From: Gordonia sediminis
GTDB taxonomy: Bacteria > Actinomycetota > Actinomycetes > Mycobacteriales > Mycobacteriaceae
Direction of reading: 5' to 3'
DNA length: 64,000 nucleotides
Assembly: GCA_004193205.1 (NCBI GenBank)
Contig: RZUM01000005.1
Coordinates: 1 to 64,000 of the forward strand
The notes below the pieces were generated by a model. That model was not told the DNA's origin, did no database searches, and was given only the letters and a program-made list of their open reading frames with translations. The position numbers were made by a program, and so were the translations under genes. Shown here one piece after another: positions 17,032-25,796 of this stretch; position 1 is the first letter of the stretch; each line of letters begins with the position of its first letter.

Positions 17032-17448
17032 TCAGGCGCCGACTTCGGTCGGTCGGTATTCGGGGAGGCGTTCCACGATGGACGGCGGTAGGGCTTCGAC
17101 GACGACGAACTCGAGTTCGGTATCGCCGATGTTCTCGATCGAGTGCCGGCCGTTGAGCGGCGTCATGATCAGGTCGCCGGGGCCGACTTCGCGTTCCTCG
17201 TCGTTGAGCTTCATCCAGCCGCGGCCCGAGACGATGAAATAGATCTCCTCGGTCCGGGTGTGGATGTGCTCGCCGATGAGGCCGCCGACCTCGAGGACGT
17301 TGTGCTCGAAGGAATCCCAGTCGGCGTGCAGCATCAGGCCGGTGACGAACCGCTTCCAGTGGTTGACTCCGCGGCCACCGTGCAGGCCGTGCATGGCGCT
17401 GGGTGATCCGGTGTCACCGATGATGAGAGGGCTGGTTGTGGTGCACAT
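17032..17448 (-). CDS. Cupin-domain protein
   Basis: A 138-residue cupin. Motif 1 (GEHIHTRTEEIYFIVSG) provides two histidines and a glutamate as metal ligands, and motif 2 (PGDLIMTPLNGRHSIEN) provides the last histidine. So it should bind Mn, Fe or Zn. I prefer the ATG at 17448, after AAAGGAAA, because the longer frame would run into the permease gene ending at 17468. The cupin pair directly after the transporter suggests a small isomerase or dioxygenase acting on the imported compound. Confidence 0.72.
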   Translation of the reverse strand: MCTTTSPLIIGDTGSPSAMHGLHGGRGVNHWKRFVTGLMLHADWDSFEHNVLEVGGLIGEHIHTRTEEIYFIVSGRGWMKLNDEEREVGPGDLIMTPLNGRHSIENIGDTELEFVVVEALPPSIVERLPEYRPTEVGA

Positions 17449-17467
17449 GAACTGATATTTCCTTTCG

Positions 17468-18511
17468 TCAGACCTGGCGCCGCGTGGTTTCGCGGGCGCC
17501 GATGAGGTAGTTGACAATCAGTGCCGCGAGGATGATCAGGCCGTAGGTGGCCTGGACCCAGTAGCTGGGCACCCGTGACAGGGTGAGGATGTTTTGGATC
17601 AGGCCGAGCATCAGCACACCGAGCAGTGCGCCGACCATGGAGCCCTTGCCGCCATTGAGGCTGATCCCGCCGATGACGGCGGCCGCGAAGACGGTGAAGA
17701 TGAGGCCGTCGCCCTGGCTGGAGGTGACCGATGCGATGCGGCCGGTCAGCATGAAGCCGGCGAAGCAGGCCAGCAGCGCACCGACCACGAAGACCGCGAG
17801 AGTCAGTCGTTTGGTGTTGATGCCCGAGGCCTCGGCGGCGGCGGCGTTGCCGCCCATCGCATAGAGTTTGCGTCCGATCGGATGGCTGCGCATGAAAGTC
17901 CATGCGACAGCGAAGATCGCCAGGAACAGCCACACCTGGATGGAGATACCGAAGATGCTGGCGGTCCCCAGGAAGCGCATCACCGAGGGCAGCGAACTGA
18001 GGGTTTGGCCACCGGAGAGTCCCATGGTGATCCCGCGGAGCAGGGTCAGCATGGCCAGGGTCACGATGAATGCATTGAGCTTGAGTCGTGAGACGAGCAG
18101 ACCGTTGATGACGCCGACGACTCCGGCCGCGACGAAGCCAACGAGGATACCCAATGCCGGTGAGAGCTGGACACCGAGACCGCCGGCGGCCTGAGGAACG
18201 ATGAGCCATGCGGCCAGCATCGGGCAGAAGCCGACGATCGATTCCAGGGACAGATCGAAGTAGCCGGAGATCAGAATGATGCTCTCCGCGACCACGACAA
18301 CCCCGAGCACCGCCGACGTGACGAGCACGTTGTTGACGATGTTGTTCCACGACAGGAAGTCGGCCGAGAACCACCAGCCGAGGAAGACCATCAGCGCAAT
18401 GGCGGGAACGAGGGCGAATTCGCGCAGCACGCTGGATTGACGTAGCCGGTCGTGCCAGGGGCTGGCGTCGGTGACGCCGGCGTTACCGGCAATAGCAGTG
18501 GCGGTGGACAT
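17468..18511 (-). CDS. Sugar-type ABC transporter permease (RbsC family)
   Basis: A 347-residue membrane protein with about ten hydrophobic segments. Signature stretches of the ribose/xylose/galactose permease family are ISGYFDLSLESIVGF, GMRSxP-like RSHPIGRKLYAMGGN, and VIGGISLNGGKGSMVGALLG. It starts 2 bases beyond the ATPase stop, so the two are coupled. With the ATPase and binding lipoprotein it forms a complete CUT2-class importer for a monosaccharide, polyol or cyclitol. Confidence 0.88.
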   Translation of the reverse strand: MSTATAIAGNAGVTDASPWHDRLRQSSVLREFALVPAIALMVFLGWWFSADFLSWNNIVNNVLVTSAVLGVVVVAESIILISGYFDLSLESIVGFCPMLAAWLIVPQAAGGLGVQLSPALGILVGFVAAGVVGVINGLLVSRLKLNAFIVTLAMLTLLRGITMGLSGGQTLSSLPSVMRFLGTASIFGISIQVWLFLAIFAVAWTFMRSHPIGRKLYAMGGNAAAAEASGINTKRLTLAVFVVGALLACFAGFMLTGRIASVTSSQGDGLIFTVFAAAVIGGISLNGGKGSMVGALLGVLMLGLIQNILTLSRVPSYWVQATYGLIILAALIVNYLIGARETTRRQV

Positions 18512-18513
18512 GA

Positions 18514-20100
18514 TCAGTGCTCCTGATGGTGATGGGGGTTGTCGTCGAGTGTGGGAGCATCGGCCCCCTGGATGGCACGTACGAGGTCGTCCTCGCTGAA
18601 ACCGCGGCCGAGCTCTGCCGAAACCCGGCCTTTGACCATGGCGATGACCCGGTCGCAGATCCGCAGGTCGTCGTCGTCGGAGGAGACCACGATCACCGAT
18701 TTGCCTTGGCCGGCAAGCTCGCCGAGGGTGGCGTAGATCGAGTTCTTGGCGGCGATGTCGACACCGGCAGTCGGATTGACCACGACGATGGTGTCCGGGT
18801 CCGACGCCAGCGCACGGGCCAGGACGACTTTTTGCTGGTTGCCGCCGGAGAGCTCTTCGATCGACTGGGTCGGGCCACTGCAGACGATGGTCCAGGTGCT
18901 CGACTGTCGTTGAAAGGCTTTGCGCCGCGATCGGCGGTCGACGAAGCCCACCTTGTTCCGGATGCGGTGCAGCACTGTCAGGGTGGCGTTTTCCTCGACC
19001 GAGAGCTGTGGGACGTAACCGTTGACGTGACGGTCTTCGGGCACGAATCCGATTCCGCATTTGATGGCGGCCAACGGCCGACCCGAAGGTAGCCGGCTGC
19101 CGCGGTGCTCGATTGTGCCGGCGGTGTGGGCCGCCTGCCCTGCGATTGCTTCGGCGACCTGCACGTGCCCGGCTCCGTCGAGCCCGGTCAGGCCCACGCA
19201 CTCGCCTGCGCGCACCGTGAGGGCGAAGTTGCTGACCCGCTCGCCGACCTCGAGGTCGGAAATGATGAGTTGATCGTCGCCGAGGTCGGCTCCCGACCCG
19301 GCGATCGCGGAAGCGGTCGCGGAAGCCTCACCGCCGGTCATCGTGGTGATGAGCTCATCCATATCGAGGTCGGACACCGACTTCGACAGCACGTCCTTGC
19401 CGTCACGCAGAATGGTGACCCGGTCGCAGATCTGGAATATTTCTTCGAGATGGTGGGAGACGTAGATGATCGTCACCCCGGCGGCCTTGAGTTTGTCGAT
19501 CTGGTGAAACAGCTCCTCGACCGATCCGCCGTCGAGACCGGCGGTGGGCTCGTCGAGCAGTAGCACGCGCGGCCCGCGTGACAGTGCTCGGCACACCTCG
19601 ACGATCTTGCGTTCGATGGGTTCCAGGTCGGACACCAGTCGGCCGGCCAAGGCGCCGTGGCCCCACTCATCGAGCAGTGCGGTGGCTGTCCGGTTGATCT
19701 TGCGCCAGTCGACCGCGCCGAGTTTGTTGCAGGGATAGGCACCGAGAGTGATGTTTTCGGCGACCGTCAGATCGGGCACCAAAGTGCTCTTCTGGTAGAC
19801 GCAGGCCACGATGTTTTCCATCGCCACGTCTGCGGTGCCATCGACCGCGGCGGCGCCGGAGACATCGATCGTGCCCTCGTCGGCTTTCACCAGACCCGTC
19901 AGGATGCCGATGAGCGTCGACTTTCCGGCGCCGTTGCGACCCAGAAGCGCATGACACTCACCCCGGGCGACGTGCAGGTCGACACCCCGCAGTGCTCGGG
20001 TGGGGCCGAAGGTCTTGACCAGGCCGGTGATCGAGACCGCCCATTCCGGATCTTGTCGAATGTCATCCACGCGCTTGGGTAGCGTGCCGGTGCCGCTCAT
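18514..20100 (-). CDS. Sugar-type ABC transporter ATPase (RbsA/MglA family)
   Basis: A 528-residue tandem ATPase. The first half has Walker A GRNGAGKST at 54-62 and Walker B VLLLDEPTAGLD. The second half has a degenerate P-loop (GLDGAGHVQ) and an intact LSGGNQQKVVLARAL signature, the usual asymmetry of CUT2 transporters. I chose the ATG at 20100 because it overlaps the binding-protein stop as ATGA. It energises uptake through the permease at 17468. Confidence 0.88.
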   Translation of the reverse strand: MSGTGTLPKRVDDIRQDPEWAVSITGLVKTFGPTRALRGVDLHVARGECHALLGRNGAGKSTLIGILTGLVKADEGTIDVSGAAAVDGTADVAMENIVACVYQKSTLVPDLTVAENITLGAYPCNKLGAVDWRKINRTATALLDEWGHGALAGRLVSDLEPIERKIVEVCRALSRGPRVLLLDEPTAGLDGGSVEELFHQIDKLKAAGVTIIYVSHHLEEIFQICDRVTILRDGKDVLSKSVSDLDMDELITTMTGGEASATASAIAGSGADLGDDQLIISDLEVGERVSNFALTVRAGECVGLTGLDGAGHVQVAEAIAGQAAHTAGTIEHRGSRLPSGRPLAAIKCGIGFVPEDRHVNGYVPQLSVEENATLTVLHRIRNKVGFVDRRSRRKAFQRQSSTWTIVCSGPTQSIEELSGGNQQKVVLARALASDPDTIVVVNPTAGVDIAAKNSIYATLGELAGQGKSVIVVSSDDDDLRICDRVIAMVKGRVSAELGRGFSEDDLVRAIQGADAPTLDDNPHHHQEH

Positions 20101-21134
20101 TTGGCATTCCCCCACAGCGTGTCGTCGTTGACGTTGTCCTTGGTCACCACGGTCGACGGCAACATGTCGGCCGGGTTGCCCTTGTAATCGACGACCGTGC
20201 TGCCGTGATCGGTCGGGCCCATCACAGGCTCCTTGCCGGCCAGGGCGTCCTTGAGATAGGACTCGGTGTATTTGCCGTACAGGTTGACCGGCTGGGAGAT
20301 GACGGCGTCGACGTTCCCGGCGCGAATTCCGTTGAGCGCGTTGGCACCACCATCGATCGTCACCAGGGTGATATGTCCCGGCTGGCCGGCCGGGCGCAGT
20401 AGGTTGTTGTCCTTCATGACCGAGAGCACGCCGTCGAGCATGACCGAGTCGCTGGCCAGGAACACCGCATCCGGCTTCTGGGTCGTCAGCACGGTCTGCG
20501 CCACGTTAACCGCTTGGTCCGTCTTCCATTTCGCGTCCTTGGAGGTGACCGCGATCCCCGGGAACTTCTGCTTCATGCAGTCGTTGAAACCCTTGTTGCG
20601 GTCGTAACCAGAGGTGGTGCCGAGGTCGCCGTGGATCTCCAGGACGGTACCCTTACCGGCCAGACGCTGTCCGATCTGCTCGCACACCTGCTGGCCCATC
20701 AGCACGTTGTCGGCGCGGATGTTCATGTAGACCTTGCCGCCGTTGGCGGCAATGTCGGTGGTGATCACCGGAACGTTCTGGGCGTTGGCGGCCTCGATCG
20801 CCGGCACGATGGCGTCGCTGTCCTGCGGAGTGAGGACCAGACCCTTGATCCCCTGGGACAGCAGGGTGTTGACATCGGTGACCTGCTTTGCGGTATCACT
20901 TTGGGCGTCGGTGGCAGGCAGCATGCGCAAGCCGCTGCCCGGGGCGTTCGCCTCGTTGACCACGGCCTTGACCAAGCCTGCGTTGAACGGCGAGTCCAGG
21001 AATCCGGCCGAGAAACCGACCGGCGTGGCGTCGGAGTTCGATCCCGAGGTTGCCGGACGGCTACAGCCGGCCGAGAGTGACACTGCCGCAGCCACAGTCA
21101 GCGCGGTGATCGCATATCGCGTCATTGATTTCAT
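20097..21134 (-). CDS. Substrate-binding lipoprotein of the sugar ABC transporter
   Basis: A 345-residue periplasmic-binding-protein type 1 (RbsB-like). The N-terminus is a lipoprotein signal: a hydrophobic stretch, then LSAGC with Cys24 as the lipidation site. Residues 37 onward (VGFSAGFLDSPFNAGLVKAV) start the first lobe, and QGIKGLVLTPQDSDAIVPAI is the typical second segment. The ATG at 21134 follows AGGAAAGAG. It captures the ligand outside the membrane for the CUT2 importer. Pocket residues do not define the ligand. Confidence 0.87.
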   Translation of the reverse strand: MKSMTRYAITALTVAAAVSLSAGCSRPATSGSNSDATPVGFSAGFLDSPFNAGLVKAVVNEANAPGSGLRMLPATDAQSDTAKQVTDVNTLLSQGIKGLVLTPQDSDAIVPAIEAANAQNVPVITTDIAANGGKVYMNIRADNVLMGQQVCEQIGQRLAGKGTVLEIHGDLGTTSGYDRNKGFNDCMKQKFPGIAVTSKDAKWKTDQAVNVAQTVLTTQKPDAVFLASDSVMLDGVLSVMKDNNLLRPAGQPGHITLVTIDGGANALNGIRAGNVDAVISQPVNLYGKYTESYLKDALAGKEPVMGPTDHGSTVVDYKGNPADMLPSTVVTKDNVNDDTLWGNAK

Positions 21135-21252
21135 CGTGAATCTCTTTCCTGATGGCACATCCACGCGTGCGAGAGCTGCACGCCGACAATGGGTGTGGTG
21201 TGGTGTGGTGGCTATGAGTGATGTAGGTCCGTTGGACGGCTTGGTTGTTCGT

Positions 21253-21972
21253 TCAGGGCGTGGTGTAACCCCCGTCGATCACCAGTTCGGCTCCGGTCAT
21301 GTAGCTCGATTCGTCACTGGCCAGAAACAGGGCGCCGTTGGCGATCTCCTCGGGCCGCCCGAGCCTGCCCATCGGGGTGACCCCGACGATGTCGGCGGTG
21401 ATCGCCTCGTCCTGGGCGTCGATCAGTGGCGTGGCGATGATTCCCGGATGCAACGAGTTGACCCGGATTCCGTCGCTCACATATGTCAACGCCGCATTCT
21501 TGCTCATCAGCCGCACTGCGCCCTTGCTCGCGGTGTACGCCGCGACACCCGCTGCTCCGGCGATCCCCCAGATCGACGAGACGTTGATGATGGATCCGGC
21601 TTGCTGCTTCTGCATCACCGGAATGACGTGACGCATACCGAGGAAGGGGCCGGTCTGATTCACCCGGATCACTTCATCCCACTGTTCGGGGGTGATCTCG
21701 GTGATTCCTCCGTAGTACTTCACGATCCCGGCGTTGTTCATCAACACATCGATCCGGCCGGCCTCGGCCACAACCTGCTCGACGAACCGCGCCCATGCCT
21801 CGTCGTCGGTGACATCGAGGGCCACCGGGCGTACTGAATCGGACGGTGCATCGATGACCTCGAGATCCGCGGCATAAACAATCGCGCCCTCAGCAGCGAA
21901 AAGCTCGACTGTCGCCGCGCCGATTCCCTTGGCGGCGCCGGTAACGATCGCAATTCTGCGGTCCAGTCGCAT
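21253..21972 (-). CDS. Short-chain dehydrogenase, first gene of the ten-gene unit
   Basis: A 239-residue SDR with TGAAKGIG near residue 11, an aspartate-rich region after strand two (AADLEVIDAP), NNAG, and catalytic YTASK. The C-terminal YMTGAELVIDGG resembles the SDR at 14599. GGAGG lies 8 bases before the ATG at 21972. It is the promoter-proximal gene of the leftward unit and divergent from the XRE-cupin regulator. The 118 bases between it and the lipoprotein gene show no clear terminator, so read-through is likely. Confidence 0.82.
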   Translation of the reverse strand: MRLDRRIAIVTGAAKGIGAATVELFAAEGAIVYAADLEVIDAPSDSVRPVALDVTDDEAWARFVEQVVAEAGRIDVLMNNAGIVKYYGGITEITPEQWDEVIRVNQTGPFLGMRHVIPVMQKQQAGSIINVSSIWGIAGAAGVAAYTASKGAVRLMSKNAALTYVSDGIRVNSLHPGIIATPLIDAQDEAITADIVGVTPMGRLGRPEEIANGALFLASDESSYMTGAELVIDGGYTTP

Positions 21973-22025
21973 GGCGAGTCCTCCATCTTGATCGTGCGAA
22001 ACCATCTGAAGTGGCGCTGCACGTA

Positions 22026-22046
22026 ATGTTCACTCTCACGGAACAT
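22026..22046. promoter_or_regulatory. Operator-like palindrome ATGTTC-N9-GAACAT
   Basis: Perfect 6-base arms spaced by 9 bases in the divergent region between the SDR and the XRE-cupin regulator, 54 bases upstream of the SDR start. A single TGAACAT half-site recurs near 22102-22108. It is a likely binding site for the adjacent regulator. Confidence 0.5.
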
Positions 22047-22197
22047 ATGTAGTGTTGCAGCTCACCGAACGCAGTGTCAAGAGGGATAGACTACATTCCT
22101 GCTGAACATCGGAGACGGCGGTGATTGCGCACTTCAGCGGCATAACCCAGCGCCGATCGGTGTAATGTCAAGCTGTACTGAACACAGGAGGTGCGTC

Positions 22198-22944
22198 ATG
22201 GACGCTGATGCTCGCACGTTGTTGGCTGTGACTCGAAAAGAGCGCGGGTTGAGTCTGCGAGAGCTCGCCTCACGCGTTGGCATCTCGGCCAGCCAACTCT
22301 CGCAGATCGAGAAGGGGCGGAGCGAGCCGTCGGTTGCCAGTTTGTTCGCGCTGGTCAACGAGCTCGGACTGTCGTTGGACATGCTGATCACCGGCCAGGC
22401 GGAAGATGGCGGTCAGACAGCGGTGCCGAATCGTGCGAAAGCAAGCGACGCGCACGTACCCGGTTCGACAACGGGCCGGCCGCAGCGAAGGGTGCTCAAA
22501 CGCGAGTCTGACTACCAAGTGCTGCATCTCGATTCCGGTGTCATCTGGGAACGGATGGTGGCCAGCGACGACGACACCCTCGAGACTCTCCGTGTGACCT
22601 ACCAGCCTGGCGGTCGGTCATCGTCGGACGGGAGCTTCAGCAGACACGACGGAGCCGAGTTCATCCACATGATCTCCGGAGAACTGACAGTACATCTCCG
22701 CTTCGAAGAGATCCGACTCACGAGCGGGGACACGCTCTTCTTCGAGTCGTCTGATCCTCACTACTTCGTCAACGACACCGACCAGCCGGCGGTTGGGATA
22801 TGGGTCATCTTCTCCGAGGCCGGCAAAGCGGCGGCGAGCCTCGGTTCCCTGACCACGCAGGGTCAGGTGACACCGCTACGCCACCATGCCGGCAGCGAGA
22901 ACCCCGCCACGTCCCCTATCGCCGATGCAGCGAGCAATGGGTAG
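22198..22944 (+). CDS. XRE-family regulator with C-terminal cupin domain
   Basis: A 248-residue regulator. The HTH at about residues 10-65 reads LSLRELASRVGISASQLSQIE. A linker follows, then a C-terminal cupin with FSRHDGAEFIHMISGELTVHL and SSDPHYFVN, which senses a small molecule or metal. AGGAGGT lies just before the ATG at 22198. It is divergent from the ten-gene catabolic and transport unit and presumably controls it through ATGTTC-N9-GAACAT. It converges on the next SDR with only 16 bases between the stops. Confidence 0.85.
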   Translation: MDADARTLLAVTRKERGLSLRELASRVGISASQLSQIEKGRSEPSVASLFALVNELGLSLDMLITGQAEDGGQTAVPNRAKASDAHVPGSTTGRPQRRVLKRESDYQVLHLDSGVIWERMVASDDDTLETLRVTYQPGGRSSSDGSFSRHDGAEFIHMISGELTVHLRFEEIRLTSGDTLFFESSDPHYFVNDTDQPAVGIWVIFSEAGKAAASLGSLTTQGQVTPLRHHAGSENPATSPIADAASNG

Positions 22945-22960
22945 GGCTGCGTTACCTGCT

Positions 22961-23761
22961 CTACTGCAGAATGCTGCCGATAGAACCCCCATCGACGCCG
23001 TAGACGCTGGCGGTGACGTAGGAGGCCAGGTCGGAAGCGAGAAACACCACCACGTTGGCGACTTCCTCCGGCGTGCCGATACGGGCCAGTGGCAGGTTGC
23101 GTGCTTTCATCTCCGCCTCGATGGACTCCTCACGCGGTACGCCATGGATGGCGGCAAAAGTGTCGGCAAGCCCTCCGGGCATCGACCACATCGGGGACAT
23201 GGTGGCGCCGGGCGCGACGGCGTTGACACGAATGTAGGGCCCCTCGGACTTTGCCAGTGAGGTGGTGAACGACAGGATCGCAGCCTTCGACGCGGCGTAA
23301 TCCGGTCCTCCCACGATGGGTTGGCGGCCCAGGTCTGAGGCGTTGTTGACGATCACGCCGGACTGTGCGGCACGCATCCGCGGCAACAGGTGTGTGGCGG
23401 CGCGGACTTGGCTGAGAAAGTTCAGTTCAAGGGTGTCGATCCAGTCTTGGTCGGTCAGAGTATCGAACAGTCCGAGACTTCCGGCTCCCACGTTGTTGAA
23501 CAACACGTCGACGTGGCCATCGAATGGTGACAGCGCCTCGTCCAGTCCCGCGGTCGTACCGTCGAGCGTGCTCAGATCGGCGATCGCGTGTCCGACTGTA
23601 GTGCCCGACAGGTCATCGACGAGGCCTTTCAATCTGCTCTCGTCGTGGTCGATGAGTGCGAGTCTGGCACCCTCGGCTGCGAATGCGCGTGCGCTCGCAG
23701 CTCCGATGCCTGAGGCTGCACCGGTGATCACGACGACTTTGCCGGCTAGTCCGGTCTCCAT
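22961..23761 (-). CDS. Short-chain dehydrogenase/reductase
   Basis: A 266-residue SDR with TGAASGIG near residue 14, Asp after strand two (LIDHDE, NAD type), NNVG instead of NNAG, and the catalytic YAASK. The C-terminal YVTASVYGVDGG is intact. GGGAGG and AGGACGAG precede the ATG at 23761. It is the last gene of a leftward unit with two Gfo/Idh/MocA dehydrogenases and a TIM-barrel isomerase. It probably completes an oxidation sequence on the same ring or sugar. Confidence 0.8.
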   Translation of the reverse strand: METGLAGKVVVITGAASGIGAASARAFAAEGARLALIDHDESRLKGLVDDLSGTTVGHAIADLSTLDGTTAGLDEALSPFDGHVDVLFNNVGAGSLGLFDTLTDQDWIDTLELNFLSQVRAATHLLPRMRAAQSGVIVNNASDLGRQPIVGGPDYAASKAAILSFTTSLAKSEGPYIRVNAVAPGATMSPMWSMPGGLADTFAAIHGVPREESIEAEMKARNLPLARIGTPEEVANVVVFLASDLASYVTASVYGVDGGSIGSILQ

Positions 23762-23839
23762 CTCGTCCTGCCTCCCACTTGGTTGGTTGAGCCGTCTCTG
23801 CAGTCCACCAGCCACGGCCCGTCCGGACCATAGGTATCG

Positions 23840-24706
23840 TCAGTTCAACGCTTTTCCGATGACCTCTGCGGCGGTTCGTCGTGCACGATCCAGCGCCGTC
23901 GTCACGTCGAGCGCCCGGAAGTCTTCGGAGATGATCTCGACGCCCCACGGGCCGCGCCAACCGACATCGCTGAGCGCCTGGACGAGTCCGATCAGGTCGA
24001 ACGAGCCTTCACCGCAGAACAGGCGCCGGTCGCGGGTGTCCTCGAACAGGGTGCCGTGCACGGTCTCGGCGGCATCGTCGAGTTCGACGCCGAAGAGGAT
24101 GTCCGAACTCAGCGACGCCCGCAGGTCGGGGATCGGGGTGTTGGCCCGGAAGACATGCCAACTGTCCACGAGCACGCCACAGTTGGCGCGGTCGACGGCT
24201 CGGACGAGGTCGGCGGCCATCGGCACGCTGGACACCATCGAGAACGGCATGGCCTCGAGGGCGAGCCGGATGCCGTGATCGGCGGCGTCGTCGGCGAGAT
24301 CACGCAGCGGTGCGACGAGGGGGTTGATCGAATCAAGCGCAGTCCCGAAGGCGGTGCCGATCTTGATGTGGCCGGCGTTCAGTGTGACGGCCGCATCGAA
24401 CAACAATGCGCGCACGTCATCGGACGCGGCGCGTTTGTCGCCGGTCTCCCACCAGTCGGTGAGCAACTCGACCTCGACGTGCCGCAAGCCCGCACCGCGG
24501 ATCGACGCGGCGAGGGGGCCGAATCCTGGGTCGTCGCGCAGCACACGGAGATCGTCCTGGGCGATGCCGATGCCCGCCCATCCGGTGTCGGCGACCGCCC
24601 GGATGCGCTCGGCGATGGGGACCGGACTGACTTCGCTGGCTTGGAGCGGCTTGACGTTTCCGGCGCTGGTCCAGCAGGTGGCGAGGAGTTCGATGGTGGT
24701 GGACAC
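23840..24706 (-). CDS. Sugar phosphate isomerase/epimerase family TIM-barrel protein
   Basis: A 288-residue AP-endonuclease-2-type barrel, the family of inosose dehydratase (IolE), inosose isomerase (IolI), 3-dehydroshikimate dehydratase and the catalytic subunit of C-glycoside deglycosidases. Metal-binding acidic residues are expected in LALEAMPF, VLVDSWHVF and VEIISEDF. Start is a GTG at 24706. It sits between an SDR and a Gfo/Idh/MocA dehydrogenase, the same partnership as in inositol and C-glycoside catabolism. Isomerase, dehydratase and lyase are all open. Confidence 0.78.
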   Translation of the reverse strand: MSTTIELLATCWTSAGNVKPLQASEVSPVPIAERIRAVADTGWAGIGIAQDDLRVLRDDPGFGPLAASIRGAGLRHVEVELLTDWWETGDKRAASDDVRALLFDAAVTLNAGHIKIGTAFGTALDSINPLVAPLRDLADDAADHGIRLALEAMPFSMVSSVPMAADLVRAVDRANCGVLVDSWHVFRANTPIPDLRASLSSDILFGVELDDAAETVHGTLFEDTRDRRLFCGEGSFDLIGLVQALSDVGWRGPWGVEIISEDFRALDVTTALDRARRTAAEVIGKALN

Positions 24707-24732
24707 GGCGGTGCGCTTTCTGTGTGGTGGGA

Positions 24733-25743
24733 TCAGCTCTTGGGGATGGCGACGGTTGCGCCGGTGGTCGCCGATTCGAGGGCGGCGTCGGCGAGCACCA
24801 GCGCGAGCAGGCCGTCGTCGAAGCCGGGTGAGCATGGTTGGCCCGAGCGAATCGCGGCGACGAACGCGTCGAGTTCGGCGCGGTAGGCGGCGGCATAGCG
24901 TTCGAGGAAGAACGGGAAGTAGGGTTGCGCCTGTTCGGTGCCGGTGGCGTCGTAACGGCGCACGGTGGTCGGGGTGATGTTGCCGGCCGACAGCATGCCG
25001 GTGGCGCCGAATGCCTCGAGTCGCTGGTCGTAGCCGAAGGTGCAGTGCCGGGAGTTCATGATGGTCACGATCTCCCCGTTGCTGCCCCGCAGGGTGACGG
25101 TGGCGGAGTCGAAGTCGTTCAGCTCGGCGATGTCGTCGCTGAACACGTTGGCGCCGACGGCGGTGACCTCGACGATGTCGGGGACGAAGAAGCGGGCGAT
25201 GTCGAGGTCGTGGATGGTCATGTCGCGGAAGATGCCGCCGGAGGCCTCGATGTAGCCGCGCGGCGCCGGTTCGGGATCGCGGCTGATCACGATGAGCTGT
25301 TCGAGTCGACCGATCGCGCCGGCGGCCACCTGTTGCTGGATGGCGGCGAACGCCGGGTCGAAGCGGCGGTTGAAGCCGAGCATGATCGGTACACCGTGGG
25401 CGAGGACCGAGTCGCGGCATTCCCGCACCGTGGTGATGTCGAGGTCGATCGGCTTCTCGCACAACACCGCCAGCCCTTTGGCAGCCGCACGCGACATCAG
25501 GTCGACATGGGTCGGTGTCGGGGAGGCGATGACGACACCGTCGAGGCCCGGCTCGGCGAACGCCTCCTCGGGATCCTGGACGGCGCGGGCGCCGGCCGAC
25601 GCGGCGAGCGCTTGCGCGCCGTCGAGGAACGGGTCGGCCACGACCGCCAGCTCGACGTCGGGGTTCTCCGCGATGCTGCGGGCGTGGACGTGCCCGATGC
25701 GTCCAGAACCGAACAGGGCCAGGCGCAGCTTGTCGTTCGGCAT
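24733..25743 (-). CDS. Gfo/Idh/MocA dehydrogenase, inositol 2-dehydrogenase-like
   Basis: A 336-residue NAD(P)-dependent oxidoreductase. The Rossmann motif is GSGRIGHVHA near residue 12, CEKPID carries the conserved Lys, and FNRRFDP and HDLDIARFF carry the active-site Asp and His expected in myo-inositol 2-dehydrogenases. The last strand helps bind substrate. It starts 53 bases after the next gene's stop. It most likely oxidises a hydroxyl of inositol, another cyclitol or a sugar. IolG-like function is the best family guess, not proven. Confidence 0.8.
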   Translation of the reverse strand: MPNDKLRLALFGSGRIGHVHARSIAENPDVELAVVADPFLDGAQALAASAGARAVQDPEEAFAEPGLDGVVIASPTPTHVDLMSRAAAKGLAVLCEKPIDLDITTVRECRDSVLAHGVPIMLGFNRRFDPAFAAIQQQVAAGAIGRLEQLIVISRDPEPAPRGYIEASGGIFRDMTIHDLDIARFFVPDIVEVTAVGANVFSDDIAELNDFDSATVTLRGSNGEIVTIMNSRHCTFGYDQRLEAFGATGMLSAGNITPTTVRRYDATGTEQAQPYFPFFLERYAAAYRAELDAFVAAIRSGQPCSPGFDDGLLALVLADAALESATTGATVAIPKS

Positions 25744-25796
25744 GGATGTTCCTTTGCAGTGCAGGGGCTTTCGCCCAGGGAAGATGCGGGACGCGA

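Noticed and set aside
21196-21212. Short GTGTG repeats after the lipoprotein gene, looked at as a possible regulatory repeat
   Set aside because: Only a few GTGGT/GTGTG units; too short and irregular to call.
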